Of a stretch of DNA of 64,000 nt, positions 35,801 to 44,008 are shown piece by piece; the first letter of the stretch is position 1; every line of letters begins with the position of its first letter. A program made the position numbers and the translations under genes. Source of the stretch: Paramesorhizobium endophyticum (lineage in GTDB: Bacteria; Pseudomonadota; Alphaproteobacteria; Rhizobiales; Rhizobiaceae); the NCBI RefSeq assembly GCF_014640615.1, contig NZ_BMHH01000003.1, forward strand, positions 179,823-243,822, read 5' to 3'. Under the pieces are notes generated by a model. It did not search any database. It had not been told where the DNA came from and saw only the letters and a program-made list of their open reading frames with translations.

Positions 35801-36311
35801 GGATTTCTCCATCGCGGTCAAGCGCGGGGCGAGCGCCGGGCGTCTCGCCGGCACGGTGACGGCGAAGCAGGAACGCAAGACCCGTACCGGCAACAAGATG
35901 GGCATCGTGCAGCTTTCCGACGCGACCGGCCAGTTCGAGGCGGTACTGTTTTCCGAAGGCCTCGCGCAATATCGCGACCTGCTCGAATCCGGCAAGTCGG
36001 TGGTGATCACGGTGGCGGCGGAAGACCGGCCCGAGGGCATCTCCTTGCGCATCCAGACCGTGCAGTCGCTGGAAGACGAGGCAAGCCGCATCCAGAAAGC
36101 CCTGCGGCTGTACTTGCGTTCGAGCGAAGCGCTGGCGCAGATCAAACCGCATCTGTCGACGCGCGGCGATGGCCAGGTGAGCCTGATCGTCATCAAGGAA
36201 AACGGCCTGCGCGAGGTGGAAATCGAACTCCCCCAGCGCTACCGCGTCACCCCCCAGATCGCCAGCGCCATGAAGGCGATTCGGGGGGTCGTGGATGTGG
36301 AGTTGGTTTGA
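32823..36311 (+). CDS. dnaE: DNA polymerase III alpha subunit
   Basis: The replicative polymerase (1,162 residues). The N-terminal PHP domain begins FIHLRVHSAYSLLEGAL. The palm domain carries the metal-binding Asp pair in PDFDIDFCQDRRGEV (about residues 424–438) and PVGPGRGSGAGSLVAYAL before it. The helix-hairpin-helix and C-terminal OB fold (SAGRLAGTVTAKQERKTRTG) are present. A GTG start is used, as the coding similarity begins soon after it. Length is normal for DnaE1. Confidence 0.97.
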   Translation: MADGSHGNMGAGGAGPRFIHLRVHSAYSLLEGALQVGKIISHAVGDGAPAIAITDTNNLFGALEFAQKAVKDGVQPIVGCQLDIGFGDSGDDNRNAARREALGLAPIVLLAATEAGYANLVRLVSRAYLDTSPGDPVHIEAGWLEGRADGIIALTGGALGPLGRALAAGQPDRALARLKSLQGFFGDRLYVELQRPAAYDRVQEARMVELAYAQGLPLVATNEAFFLKSADYEAHDALLAIAEGQLLSSDERRRLTPDHYLKSQAEMATLFADLPEALENTIEVARRCCYYPETRKPILPRFTGDADDPEAAVKAEADELARQAREGLAMRIETQGLAEGYTREQYAERLEYEIGIITRMKFPGYFLIVSDFIKWAKAQGIPVGPGRGSGAGSLVAYALTITDVDPLRFSLLFERFLNPDRVSMPDFDIDFCQDRRGEVISYVQRKYGRDQVGQIITFGTLQARAVLRDVGRVLEMPYGQVDRLCKLVPQNPANPVTLGQAIEGEPKLIEEREKEPVVARLLDIGLKLEGLYRHASTHAAGIVIGDRPLSELVPMYRDPRSDMPVTQYNMKWVEQAGLVKFDFLGLKTLTVLQTAVKLIARKGIEIDLSNLPLDDKPTYEMLSRGETVGVFQVESAGMRKALIGMKPDRIEDIIALVALYRPGPMENIPTYNARKHGEEEIASIHPKIDHLVKETQGVIVYQEQVMQIAQELAGYSLGEADLLRRAMGKKIREEMDKQRIRFVEGAVERGVGKAQANTIFDLLAKFADYGFNKSHAAAYAIVSYQTAYLKAHFPVEFLAASMTYDMSNTDKLNDFRREANRLGIEVVQPSVMSSFRPFEVGENKIFYSLSAIKGVGEAAVDHIVEKRQEKPYESLEDFCERIDPRVVNRRVLESLINAGALDCFKREREAMSAGLDRIMGYAQRTQENAVSGQADIFGLGGGPKEKLQLPIVAPWLPSEKLHREFQAVGFYLSAHPLDEYRSVLEKMRVQSWADFSIAVKRGASAGRLAGTVTAKQERKTRTGNKMGIVQLSDATGQFEAVLFSEGLAQYRDLLESGKSVVITVAAEDRPEGISLRIQTVQSLEDEASRIQKALRLYLRSSEALAQIKPHLSTRGDGQVSLIVIKENGLREVEIELPQRYRVTPQIASAMKAIRGVVDVELV

Positions 36312-36343
36312 TTTAGGGCGGATCATTTTCGAGTTGAACTGTC

Positions 36344-36670
36344 GGCGGGACAGCGCCCCCCTCTGTCCTCCTGAGCTTGTCGAAGGGCGGACATCTCCCC
36401 CCTCCTTCAGTCGTCATCCTCGGGCTTGACCCGAGGATCCACGGCTAGGGAGCATCAACTTATCCATCGCCTCGACGTGTTCCAGTAAACGAAAACATCG
36501 TTTCCTCGATATCAGCCTGACGATTCATGATCCCCTTGCGGATGATAATATCGTATCCGCCCCTTTGCCTTGGATCCTCGGGTCAAGCCCGAGGATCCAA
36601 GGCAAAGGGGAAGAGGGGAGATGCCGCCCTTCGACAAGCTCAGGAGGGCAGAGGGGGGCGCTGTCCCGCC
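36344..36670. repeat. 327-bp nested inverted-repeat element between dnaE and dinB
   Basis: The 47-bp outer arms (36344–36390 and 36624–36670) differ at one base only. Inside lie two further palindromes built from TCCTCGGGCTTGACCCGAGGA (36416–36436) and its near relative at 36573–36597. The outer arm starts GGCGGGACAGCGCCCCC, and a piece of the same sequence occurs at 42308 and 42452. No reading frame of note is inside; the 36312–36710 gap holds nothing else that I can support. Confidence 0.85.
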
Positions 36671-36710
36671 AGCGTTTCCATCCAGAATGCCAAGCTCTCG
36701 ACCGTCTATC

Positions 36711-38036
36711 TCACCCATCCCCCTCCGTCTCCGCCGTGCGCTCCTTCCGCCCCTTCCCAAACGTATACCCCGTCTCCACCGCGCCATTTCCGAACTTCCC
36801 GCGCAGCTTGTCGATGGCGCTTTCGGCGACGGCGCGTTTGGTTGCATGGCTGTCCACCAGATCGGGCGGGTCGGCGCGGCCGGCGTCGGAGAGATCGCTG
36901 ACGCCGATGCCGATCAAGCGGAACTTTGTTCCGTTTATCTCCTTCTCCAGCAGGTTGAGCCCGGTGCGGAAAATGCGGTCGGCAAGCTGGGTGGGGTCGG
37001 CGAGCTGCCGGTTGCGGGTTCTGGATTTGAAATCCTGAGTTTTCAGCTTGAGAACGACGGTGCGCCCGGCAATGCCACCGGCCTTGAGCCGCCGCGACAC
37101 TTTTTCCGAAAGTCCGCGCAGGATCGGTACCAGATCGTCAGCGGATGACAGATCCGTGTTGAAAGTGGTTTCCGCCGAAACGCTTTTCATCTCGTTCTCA
37201 GGCTCGACGCGCCTTGTGTCCAGCCCGCGCGCGAGGCGATGGAGGCGCTGCCCCATCTGGCCATAGGCTTTCATCAGCGTCGACTCGTCCATGTCCTGCA
37301 ATTGCCCGATGGTACGGATGCCATCCGCCTGCAAGGTGGCGGCGAAGGCTTTTCCGACGCCCCAGATCAGAGTCACCGGCTTGTCGCGCAAGAAAGACAC
37401 CGCTTCTTTTTCGCCGATAATGGAGAAGCCGCGCGGCTTTTCGAAATCGGAGGCGACCTTGGCCAGGAATTTGCAATAGGAGAGGCCGACGGAAATGGTG
37501 ATGCCGATCTCGTCCTCGATGCGCCGGGCAAAACGGGCGAGCACGCGGGCAGGGGGATCGCGGTGCAGTTTTTCCGTGCCCTTCAAATCCAGAAACGCCT
37601 CATCGATCGAAAGCGGCTCGACCAGCGGGGTCAGTTCCAGCATCAGCCGCCGGATTTCGCGCCCCACCGCGACATATTTCTCCATGTTGGGCCTGACGAC
37701 CACCGCCTGTGGACAGGCTTCCAACGCCTTGAACATCGGCATGGCCGAGCGCACGCCATGGATGCGCGCGATATAGCAGGCGGTGGAGACAACGCCGCGC
37801 TTGCCGCCGCCGATGATCAGCGGCTTGTCGCGCAGTTCCGGGTTGTCGCGTTTTTCCACCGCCGCATAGAAGGCGTCGCAATCGATATGGGCGAGCGAAA
37901 GCTGGTAGAGTTCCTGATGGCGCACGAGCCGCGGGCTGCCGCAGGCCTGGCAGCGCCGGCCCGCTGCGCGTTGGAATCCCAGGCAATCGCGGCAGAAGCC
38001 GGAAAGCGGGTCATTCGGCGCGCCCCCATTCTGCAT
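36711..38036 (-). CDS. dinB: DNA polymerase IV with N-terminal zinc-ribbon-like extension
   Basis: A Y-family translesion polymerase (441 residues). The catalytic sequences [19 protein letters not shown] and [11 protein letters not shown] carry the Asp/Glu metal ligands. The thumb, little finger and C-terminus are complete. Before the polymerase core there are about 45 extra residues with CRDC and CQAC, a probable four-cysteine zinc site that E. coli DinB lacks. It abuts the DUF3572 gene upstream (three bases). I see no LexA box directly before either gene. Confidence 0.93.
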   Translation of the reverse strand: MQNGGAPNDPLSGFCRDCLGFQRAAGRRCQACGSPRLVRHQELYQLSLAHIDCDAFYAAVEKRDNPELRDKPLIIGGGKRGVVSTACYIARIHGVRSAMPMFKALEACPQAVVVRPNMEKYVAVGREIRRLMLELTPLVEPLSIDEAFLDLKGTEKLHRDPPARVLARFARRIEDEIGITISVGLSYCKFLAKVASDFEKPRGFSIIGEKEAVSFLRDKPVTLIWGVGKAFAATLQADGIRTIGQLQDMDESTLMKAYGQMGQRLHRLARGLDTRRVEPENEMKSVSAETTFNTDLSSADDLVPILRGLSEKVSRRLKAGGIAGRTVVLKLKTQDFKSRTRNRQLADPTQLADRIFRTGLNLLEKEINGTKFRLIGIGVSDLSDAGRADPPDLVDSHATKRAVAESAIDKLRGKFGNGAVETGYTFGKGRKERTAETEGDG

Positions 38037-38039
38037 GAT

Positions 38040-38339
38040 TTAAACCTGCCGGTCCCAAGCCTCGTCGCCGCCGGGCAGCGCATGGAGCGCGCGCTGCAAA
38101 TCCGCCGGCCTGTTGCCGCTCGCCTCGCAGAAACGCAGGAGCGTCGGCTCATGGGCGAGATAGAATTGCAGCACGCCCGCGAGAAAGCCCGGTGCGCGTG
38201 CGGCCGCCCTTATGTCTTCGGCCTGGATGCCCGTCAGCGCGAGGAAGCGCGGCAGGAGTTCGCTATCCTGTGCGAGAAAGGCCAGCGCCTCGATTGCGAT
38301 GTTCTGGGCCGCATCGGCCTTGATATCAGTGTTCTTCAT
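38040..38339 (-). CDS. DUF3572 family protein
   Basis: A 99-residue all-helical protein (AQNIAIEALAFLAQDSELLPRFLALTG). It matches the DUF3572 family, which is common next to dinB or divK in Hyphomicrobiales; no function is known to me. It is probably co-transcribed with dinB. Confidence 0.8.
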   Translation of the reverse strand: MKNTDIKADAAQNIAIEALAFLAQDSELLPRFLALTGIQAEDIRAAARAPGFLAGVLQFYLAHEPTLLRFCEASGNRPADLQRALHALPGGDEAWDRQV

Positions 38340-38552
38340 TTGTCCCGTTCCTGTCCGGCGAATCTTTAGGACTAGCCATTCCGTTCCGCAACTTTATACT
38401 AAGCTATCTTATAGCGGGCGCGGTCGACATTTGCCTTTCGTAAATCAAATGGTTCTAAGGTACGGATGGCTGGCTGGGCGGCATGGGGCGGGATTATTGC
38501 TGCGCGCAATGATATCAGAACTCAGGCGCGGCCATATTCGAGAAAGTTTTCA

Positions 38553-38924
38553 ATGATAAAAAAAGTGATGATCGTTGAAGACAACGAGCTGAACATGAAG
38601 CTTTTCCGGGATTTGATCGAGGCGAGCGGATACGAGACCATCCGCACACGCAACGGCCTGGAAGCGCTGGACCTTGCCCGGGCACACAGGCCGGACCTGA
38701 TCCTCATGGACATCCAGTTGCCGGAGGTCTCGGGCCTCGAGGTGACCAAATGGCTGAAGGAAGACGATGAACTGCGCCACATCCCCGTTATCGCCGTCAC
38801 CGCCTTTGCGATGAAGGGCGATGAGGAGCGGATTCGCCAGGGAGGATGCGAGGCCTATATCTCCAAGCCCATATCCGTCCCGCGTTTCATCGAAACCATC
38901 AAGTCCTATCTGGGCGATGTGTAG
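38553..38924 (+). CDS. divK: Cell-cycle response regulator DivK
   Basis: A 123-residue single-domain receiver protein. The acidic pocket is E9/D10, the phosphoacceptor is Asp53 in LILMDIQLP, and the switch residues lie in [10 protein letters not shown] and ISKPIS. In Caulobacter and Brucella DivK controls CtrA activity through PleC, DivJ and DivL. The start at [11 protein letters not shown] fits the family; the open frame further upstream lacks similarity. pleD follows 69 bases downstream, as in relatives. Confidence 0.95.
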   Translation: MIKKVMIVEDNELNMKLFRDLIEASGYETIRTRNGLEALDLARAHRPDLILMDIQLPEVSGLEVTKWLKEDDELRHIPVIAVTAFAMKGDEERIRQGGCEAYISKPISVPRFIETIKSYLGDV

Positions 38925-38993
38925 AGAGTAGCCGCATTTACGCAATGCCCGGGCGCTGCGCCTGGCTGCGAAATGCACTTGAAGGAACCTTCC

Positions 38994-40367
38994 GTGACCG
39001 CTCGTATCCTTGTCGTGGACGATCTTCCAGCCAATGTGAAGCTTCTCGAATCGAGGCTCCTCGCGGAATATTACGATGTCGTGACCGCGTCGAACGGGCA
39101 GCAGGCGATCGATATCTGCCAGAGCAGCAATGTCGATATAGTGCTTCTCGATGTCATGATGCCCGGCATGGATGGTTTCGAAGTCTGCCGTCGCCTGAAG
39201 ACGGATGCCAAGACGGTGCATATCCCCATCGTGATGGTGACTGCGCTCGACCGGCCGCAGGACCGCATCCGCGGGCTCGAAGCCGGTGCGGACGATTTTC
39301 TGACCAAGCCGGTGAAGGATTTGCAATTGCTGTCGCGCGTGAAAAGCCTGGCGCGGCTGAAAAGCCTGTCGGACGAGCTCCTCCTGCGCGCCGCCTCGAC
39401 GCGCGAAACCGACATGGAGGCGCTTTTCCTTGCCCGCGCCGACGATACGGGGAAGGACGCAAACCTGCTCGTCGTCGACGAGAATCAGTCCGCTGCCGCG
39501 CGATTGAAGGCGCTGCTGTCCGTTGACAACCGGGTCGATGTGATCGGCGAGCCTTCCGCCGGGCTGCTCGGCGCGGTCGAGGGCAATTATGATTGCGTGA
39601 TCGTCTCCACCGGCTTCGCCGATTACGATCCCCTGCGGCTTTGCTCGCAGATGCGCGCCATCGAGCGCACGCGGCTGCTGCCCGTCATCCTCATCGCAGA
39701 CCCCGGCGAGACCGACCTGGTCGCACGGGCGCTCGATCTGGGCGTCAACGACTATCTGATGCGTCCGCTCGACCGCAACGAGTTGCTCGCTCGGGTGCGC
39801 ACCCAGGTCAAGCGCAAGCGTTATAATGATCTCCTGCGCAAGAGCCTGACCCGCACGATCGAGATGGCCGTGACTGACAGCCTGACCGGGCTGCATAACC
39901 GGCGCTATCTCGACGGGCACATGCCGACGCTTTTCGAGCGGGCGGTCTCGCGCGAGCGGCCGCTCTCGGTGCTGATCATCGACGTCGACCATTTCAAGCG
40001 GATCAACGACACGTTCGGCCATGATGCCGGGGACGATGTGTTGCGCGATTTCGCCGGCCGCCTCAACCGCAACATTCGCGGGATCGACCTTGCCTGCCGC
40101 TATGGTGGAGAGGAGTTCGTCGTGGTGCTGCCCGATACAGACCAGCGCATGGCAGCGGTGGTGGCGGAACGCATCCGTGGAACCGTGGCTTCCACGCCCT
40201 TCGTTATCCGGACCGGCACGGCCAGCGTGGATGTGACGATCAGCATCGGCATCGCCTCGTTGCAGCCGCGCAACGACAGCGTGGGAAAACTTTTCAAGCG
40301 TGCCGACTTGGCGCTCTACGAGGCCAAGAAAAGCGGCCGGAATCGCGTGGTTGGCGCGGTAGCGTGA
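38994..40367 (+). CDS. pleD: Diguanylate cyclase response regulator PleD
   Basis: A 457-residue protein with two receiver domains and a GGDEF domain. The first receiver has phosphoacceptor Asp53 (IVLLDVMMPGMDG); the second (about 150–280) is an adaptor lacking a full acidic pocket. The active site reads YGGEEFVVVLPD, and an inhibitory RxxD site (RGID) stands five residues before it, so c-di-GMP feedback is expected. The GTG at 38994 (MTARILVVDD) is preferred to the ATG at 38973 because GAAGGAA is seven bases upstream. It forms an operon with divK. Confidence 0.95.
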   Translation: MTARILVVDDLPANVKLLESRLLAEYYDVVTASNGQQAIDICQSSNVDIVLLDVMMPGMDGFEVCRRLKTDAKTVHIPIVMVTALDRPQDRIRGLEAGADDFLTKPVKDLQLLSRVKSLARLKSLSDELLLRAASTRETDMEALFLARADDTGKDANLLVVDENQSAAARLKALLSVDNRVDVIGEPSAGLLGAVEGNYDCVIVSTGFADYDPLRLCSQMRAIERTRLLPVILIADPGETDLVARALDLGVNDYLMRPLDRNELLARVRTQVKRKRYNDLLRKSLTRTIEMAVTDSLTGLHNRRYLDGHMPTLFERAVSRERPLSVLIIDVDHFKRINDTFGHDAGDDVLRDFAGRLNRNIRGIDLACRYGGEEFVVVLPDTDQRMAAVVAERIRGTVASTPFVIRTGTASVDVTISIGIASLQPRNDSVGKLFKRADLALYEAKKSGRNRVVGAVA

Positions 40368-40551
40368 AGCAAGTGCATTAATGCGTAAATACGCATTTAC
40401 CATGTTTTACGATATGGTTAGTAAAGTTTTAAGATTTAGTTGCTTTTTTCCCACATTTGAGCAAATTTTGTAATTGTAAGAGCGCGTAGCAGGAGCGACC
40501 GCGCAGGCAAAACCCCATGATGCTCAGGTCCGCCGCATCTCCTGGGTCCGT

Positions 40552-40696
40552 GGGGTCGGTCGGTCGGCGTTGGCACAAAAGTGGAATCCTCGTACCGCTG
40601 CCTCATCGCCGACCGACCCCCTTTTTCGCTGAACTTTTTCACCGCCGCGCTCTACGTCGCCCCCCTCTGCAGGGCAGAGGGGGGCGACGTAGAGCG
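40552..40696. repeat. Two palindromes in the pleD–rpmG gap
   Basis: The first pair of arms is GGGGTCGGTCGGTCGGCG (40552–40569) and CGCCGACCGACCCC (40607–40620), the latter followed by CTTTTT, so it may terminate rightward transcription. The second is a 49-bp near-perfect hairpin at 40648–40696 with a CGCTCTACGTCGCCCCCC arm. The 40368–40726 gap otherwise holds no gene that I can support. Confidence 0.65.
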
Positions 40697-40726
40697 TAAG
40701 CGTTTCCATCAAATTGGAGGACAAAC

Positions 40727-40755
40727 AAAAACGCCGCCCTTTCGGACGGCGTTTT
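40727..40755 (-). terminator. Rho-independent terminator of rpmG
   Basis: Read on the minus strand, AAAACGCCGTCC-GAAA-GGGCGGCG is followed by TTTTTG, a compact GC stem with a T run. It lies 23 bases after the rpmG stop. Confidence 0.85.
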
Positions 40756-40777
40756 GTAAACCTAAAAAACCAAGCGA

Positions 40778-40945
40778 TTACTTGATCTTGGTTTCCTTGA
40801 ACTCGACGTGCTTCTTCGCGACGGGATCGTACTTACGCTTCGTCATCTTTTCCGTCATCGTACGGCTGTTCTTCGTCGTAACGTAGAAGAAGCCGGTGTC
40901 GGCGGTCGACAAAAGCTTGATCTTGATGGTCGTAGCCTTGGCCAT
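40778..40945 (-). CDS. rpmG: 50S ribosomal protein L33
   Basis: A 55-residue basic protein starting [20 protein letters not shown], typical of the L33 type without zinc-binding cysteines. It is followed by a clear intrinsic terminator. It stands alone, as often in this group of bacteria. Confidence 0.95.
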   Translation of the reverse strand: MAKATTIKIKLLSTADTGFFYVTTKNSRTMTEKMTKRKYDPVAKKHVEFKETKIK

Positions 40946-41065
40946 TTTCTGAGTACCTGCTCTTTTAAAATTGAAACCGCCTGCGATTCCGGCGATCTCA
41001 TCCGGCAGCGGAAATTCGGCGCGACACTACGAATATACCGCGAAAAGTCAACCCTTGTTTTAGCC

Positions 41066-41108
41066 GCATGATCTTATCCAAAAAGTCTGCAACTTTTTGG
41101 GATCATGC
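41066..41108. repeat. RIME-like palindromic repeat at the end of the MFS gene
   Basis: GCATGATC…AAAAAGTC-TGC-AACTTTTT…GATCATGC. This is the best-preserved copy of the family in the window. It overlaps the last six bases of the MFS coding region, and its stem could act as that gene's terminator. Confidence 0.7.
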
Positions 41109-42296
41109 TCTGCGCCCAAGCAGCCGGAAGAGGGCAATAAGCATATAAAGCGCGAAAAATATGCCGAGCACCACGGCGAAGCCCTTCGGCCCCATCGCAT
41201 CCATGCCGATGCCGACCGCCTGCGGGCCCGCCAGCATGCCGAGCGCATAGCAGAAGACGAAGGCGGCGTTGGCCGAGGCAAGCTCGCGTCCGGTCAGCTT
41301 TGAGCCGAGATGCGCGAGGCCCACCGTATAGAGTCCCGCCACCACGCCGCCCCAGACGAAGAGGAGGGCGGCCACCAGATACCAGTTGCCTATGATGAAG
41401 GGCAGGATGGCCATGCCCGCAAGGCCGATCGCGGCGCAGACGATGAGGAGATTGCGGCGGTCGCGCACCCGGTCGCTGATAAGCCCGAGCGGAATTTGCA
41501 GAAGCACATTGCCGAGGCCGATCATGGTGAGCAGCAGCGCCGCCTCGCTTTCCGAATAGCCTATGCGCGTGCCGAAGATGGGGAAGAGGGCGAAGCCGCC
41601 GGTCTCCACCGCGCCGAAGACGAAGACAGCCGCCGTCGCGGTCGGCACGGTGAAAATATATGGCAGGAACGGCACATGCTCGCCATCGTCGAAATCCGGG
41701 CTGTCCCTCCAGGCATGCAGCACGGGGATCGTCGCCAGCATGATGATAGCAAAGCCGGCGGCGAAGGGCATCATGCCTGTGCTGCCGATCTGGGAGAAGA
41801 GCCAGGGGCCTGCGGCGAAGCCGAGCGAGAGCATGGTGGCATAGATGCCGAGCACCAGCCCGCGCTTTTCCGGCGGGGCGGAAGCGTTGATCCAATATTC
41901 CGAGAGGACGAAGAGGACGGTCAGCGAGAAGTGCAGCACGATCCGCAGGGCGAACCACGCCCAAAGCGCATCGAAGAAATGGAAGCCGAGAAAGGCGAAG
42001 CCGCCGGTCAGAAGCATCGCCAGGATCGAACGCACCACGCCGAAGCGCGCGGCGATGGGCGAGGCGAGCGGAGCGGCGGCGATGGAGGCAAGCCCCGCCA
42101 CGGCTGTGTTCGCGCCGATGAGGCTGGCCGAATAGCCGCGTGATTCGAGAAGGACGCTCAACAGCGGTATGCCAAGGCCGATCGCCATGCCGACCGCGCT
42201 GATCGTGGCGATGGCGGCGGCAAGCGACCGCCAGGCGGTGGGGTGGCCTGAAGCGCCGTCCGTCCGGGAATTATGGGAACTACCAGAGTTATTCAT
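41103..42296 (-). CDS. MFS transporter (YcaD/sugar-efflux-like)
   Basis: A 397-residue protein with about twelve predicted transmembrane helices and the loop 2–3 motif SPIAARFG, matching the major facilitator superfamily. The segment VLFVLSEYWINASAPPEKRG is typical of YcaD-like members. The substrate cannot be predicted. The first 25 residues are hydrophilic and the start could be a little downstream. Confidence 0.85.
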   Translation of the reverse strand: MNNSGSSHNSRTDGASGHPTAWRSLAAAIATISAVGMAIGLGIPLLSVLLESRGYSASLIGANTAVAGLASIAAAPLASPIAARFGVVRSILAMLLTGGFAFLGFHFFDALWAWFALRIVLHFSLTVLFVLSEYWINASAPPEKRGLVLGIYATMLSLGFAAGPWLFSQIGSTGMMPFAAGFAIIMLATIPVLHAWRDSPDFDDGEHVPFLPYIFTVPTATAAVFVFGAVETGGFALFPIFGTRIGYSESEAALLLTMIGLGNVLLQIPLGLISDRVRDRRNLLIVCAAIGLAGMAILPFIIGNWYLVAALLFVWGGVVAGLYTVGLAHLGSKLTGRELASANAAFVFCYALGMLAGPQAVGIGMDAMGPKGFAVVLGIFFALYMLIALFRLLGRRA

Positions 42297-42450
42297 TAAA
42301 AAACGCTGGCGGGACAGCGCCCCCTCTCAACCGCTAGCCGTATTGCCCGCTAAGGGGCGCATCGCCGCCGTCGTGACGGCTCTTTACCCTGCCACGCCTT
42401 TGATTGTGAAACAGTAGAAATCACAGCGACACTTCCTGCTTGCGAGATGA

Positions 42451-42480
42451 CTGGCGGGACAGCGCGCACGGTCCCGCCAG
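42451..42480. repeat. Hairpin downstream of bfr
   Basis: Ten-base arms CTGGCGGGAC and GTCCCGCCAG enclose AGCGCGCACG, twelve bases after the bfr stop. There is no T run, so it is a weak terminator candidate. The arm is part of the repeat sequence seen at 36344. Confidence 0.55.
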
Positions 42481-42492
42481 CATTGACAGCGC

Positions 42493-42978
42493 TTATTCCG
42501 AGGAATCCGCTGGGGCGGCGTTGAGCAGCCCGTAGCGCTCCTCGCCGATCTTGGCGAGCAGTTCGAGCTGGGTCTCGAGGAAGTCGATATGGCCTTCCTC
42601 GTCCTTCAGCAGCTCGTCGAAAAGCTGCTTGGAGACATAATCGCCGAGCTCGTCGCAAATCTCGCGGGACTTCTTGTAGGAGGCGCGGGCGTCGTATTCG
42701 CCGGCGAGGTCGGCCTCGAGCACTTCCTTCACGTTCTGGCCGATGCGCAGCGGCGCGACGGTCTGCAGGTTCGGATGGCCTTCGAGAAAGATGATGCGTT
42801 GGATGAGACGATCGGCGTGATGCATCTCCTCGATGGATTCGGCCCGCTCCTTGTTGGCAAGGCGCGTATAGCCCCAGTCATCGAGAAGCCGGTAATGGAC
42901 CCAATATTGATTGACCGCCCCAAGCTCGAGGAACAGCGCCTCGTTAAGCCGCTCGATGACCTTTTTGTCGCCTTTCAT
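42493..42978 (-). CDS. bfr: Bacterioferritin
   Basis: A 161-residue heme-containing iron-storage ferritin. Ferroxidase ligands Glu18, Glu51, His54, Glu94, Glu127 and His130 and the heme ligand Met52 (IEEMHHADR) are all present. The ATG at 42978 ([12 protein letters not shown]) is used; the frame is open a little upstream, into bfd. It overlaps the end of bfd by 35 bases, and the pair probably forms one transcript for iron storage and release. Confidence 0.95.
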   Translation of the reverse strand: MKGDKKVIERLNEALFLELGAVNQYWVHYRLLDDWGYTRLANKERAESIEEMHHADRLIQRIIFLEGHPNLQTVAPLRIGQNVKEVLEADLAGEYDARASYKKSREICDELGDYVSKQLFDELLKDEEGHIDFLETQLELLAKIGEERYGLLNAAPADSSE

Positions 42979-43255
42979 GCTGCATGCTCCCGTACGTTTG
43001 TCGTAGCGAACGAACACGATCGATGAACGATATGACTTTGCTGTCGTTCTGGTCGTGCCGAAGATGATATTCTTCGGTGACCCTTATGATCGTTTCGACG
43101 ACATTTGGGAAGCACCCGCAGCAGCGGCCGCGCTTGCTCATGGCGTGGTAAACCTTGGCCGGCACGATGAGCTGCCAGCAATCCTGATCGAGAAGAGAGA
43201 TGATCGTCTCCTCGATTTCCTTCTGGGTAATAATATTGCAATGGCACACCAGCAT
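42944..43255 (-). CDS. bfd: Bacterioferritin-associated ferredoxin-like [2Fe-2S] protein
   Basis: A 103-residue protein with the BFD motif: CHC at residues 4–6 and CCGC at 45–48. The spacing between the pairs (38 residues) is longer than in E. coli Bfd (31). The C-terminal 30 residues are extra and overlap the bfr start. Bfd reduces the heme of bacterioferritin to release iron. An Irr-type box lies about 300 bases upstream. Confidence 0.82.
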   Translation of the reverse strand: MLVCHCNIITQKEIEETIISLLDQDCWQLIVPAKVYHAMSKRGRCCGCFPNVVETIIRVTEEYHLRHDQNDSKVISFIDRVRSLRQTYGSMQHERRQKGHRAA

Positions 43256-43556
43256 CAGAAGTCGAAGCCTCCGATGTGATTGAAATGATTGAAAGAATTG
43301 GCCGGTGTAAAACAAGAATTGTCCACCGGGCCGCTTGCGTAAAAACGAGCCTCGGACGCAGAACGTCTTGAACTATTCCAGGAAAGAGACGCCGCAATAG
43401 TTTGCGGCCATACTGAACCGGTCACAGGTTCCTCCAATCGAAAGGGTTAAAGGCCCAGACATCAAAGGTGCTCGATCAACAAGCGCTCCATTCATATGGA
43501 GGAGAACCGGCGGGATTGTCAAATGACATGTTCTTAAATGACACTGGAATCAATAA

Positions 43557-43573
43557 GTTAGAAGAATTCTAAA
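43557..43573. promoter_or_regulatory. Irr-type iron-control element upstream of bfd–bfr
   Basis: GTTAGAAGAATTCTAAA matches the ICE/Irr consensus TTTAGAA-N3-TTCTAAA at all positions but the first; the inner dyad TTAGAA-GAA-TTCTAA is perfect. It lies in the 407-bp gap between bfd and the monooxygenase gene, about 300 bases before the bfd start. The gap holds no other feature that I can support. Confidence 0.6.
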
Positions 43574-43662
43574 CTTGAGCGAAGCTGCCAGCTTTAAAAG
43601 GAAAATTTGCCTTTGCCGCACCGGAGGAAGGGGAAGCGTCCGGTGCGGCAAATCATCACAAT

Positions 43663-43983
43663 TTAGCGAGCAGCGCCTTCCACTGCCGAAAAACCTTCAA
43701 ATTGCGGCGGCCCGACATAAAGCATCTTGCTGCTGCCGGCATTCTTGTGCGCCTCGCGGAACTGCTCGGATTTCGTCCAGTTGAGAAAATCATCCTCGCT
43801 GCGCCAGACTGTGTGGGAGGCATAGAGCGTGTAGTTCTCTTCCGAATTGCGCGGGCCGCGCAGGAGGTGGAATTCGATAAAGCCAGGCAGTTCCTTCAGG
43901 TTCGAGTCGCGGTTTTTCCAGACGGTTTCGAACGCCTCTTCCGAGCCGCTCTGCACCTTGAACCTGTTCATGGCGATATACAT
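43663..43983 (-). CDS. Heme-degrading monooxygenase-like protein (HmuQ/IsdG type)
   Basis: A 106-residue ferredoxin-like alpha/beta-barrel protein of the antibiotic-biosynthesis-monooxygenase superfamily. It has NRFKVQSGSEEAFE, PGFIEFHLLRG and YASHTVWRSEDDFLNWTKSEQFREAH, as in the rhizobial and Brucella heme oxygenases HmuQ/BhuQ. AAAGGA precedes the ATG. It is 25 bases downstream of the secreted-protein gene in the same direction, in a heme-uptake locus, which supports the heme role. Confidence 0.8.
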   Translation of the reverse strand: MYIAMNRFKVQSGSEEAFETVWKNRDSNLKELPGFIEFHLLRGPRNSEENYTLYASHTVWRSEDDFLNWTKSEQFREAHKNAGSSKMLYVGPPQFEGFSAVEGAAR

Positions 43984-44008
43984 TCGCTGACGTCCTTTTA
44001 CGCTGGTA

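Noticed and set aside
38550-40403. A 617-codon minus-strand frame covering divK and pleD
   Set aside because: Both genes on the plus strand have complete conserved domains; the antisense frame is an effect of codon bias.
43520-43552. TGACACTGGAATCA as an IRO box before bfd
   Set aside because: The spacing between TGA and TCA is eight, not nine, and the Irr-type dyad beside it fits better.
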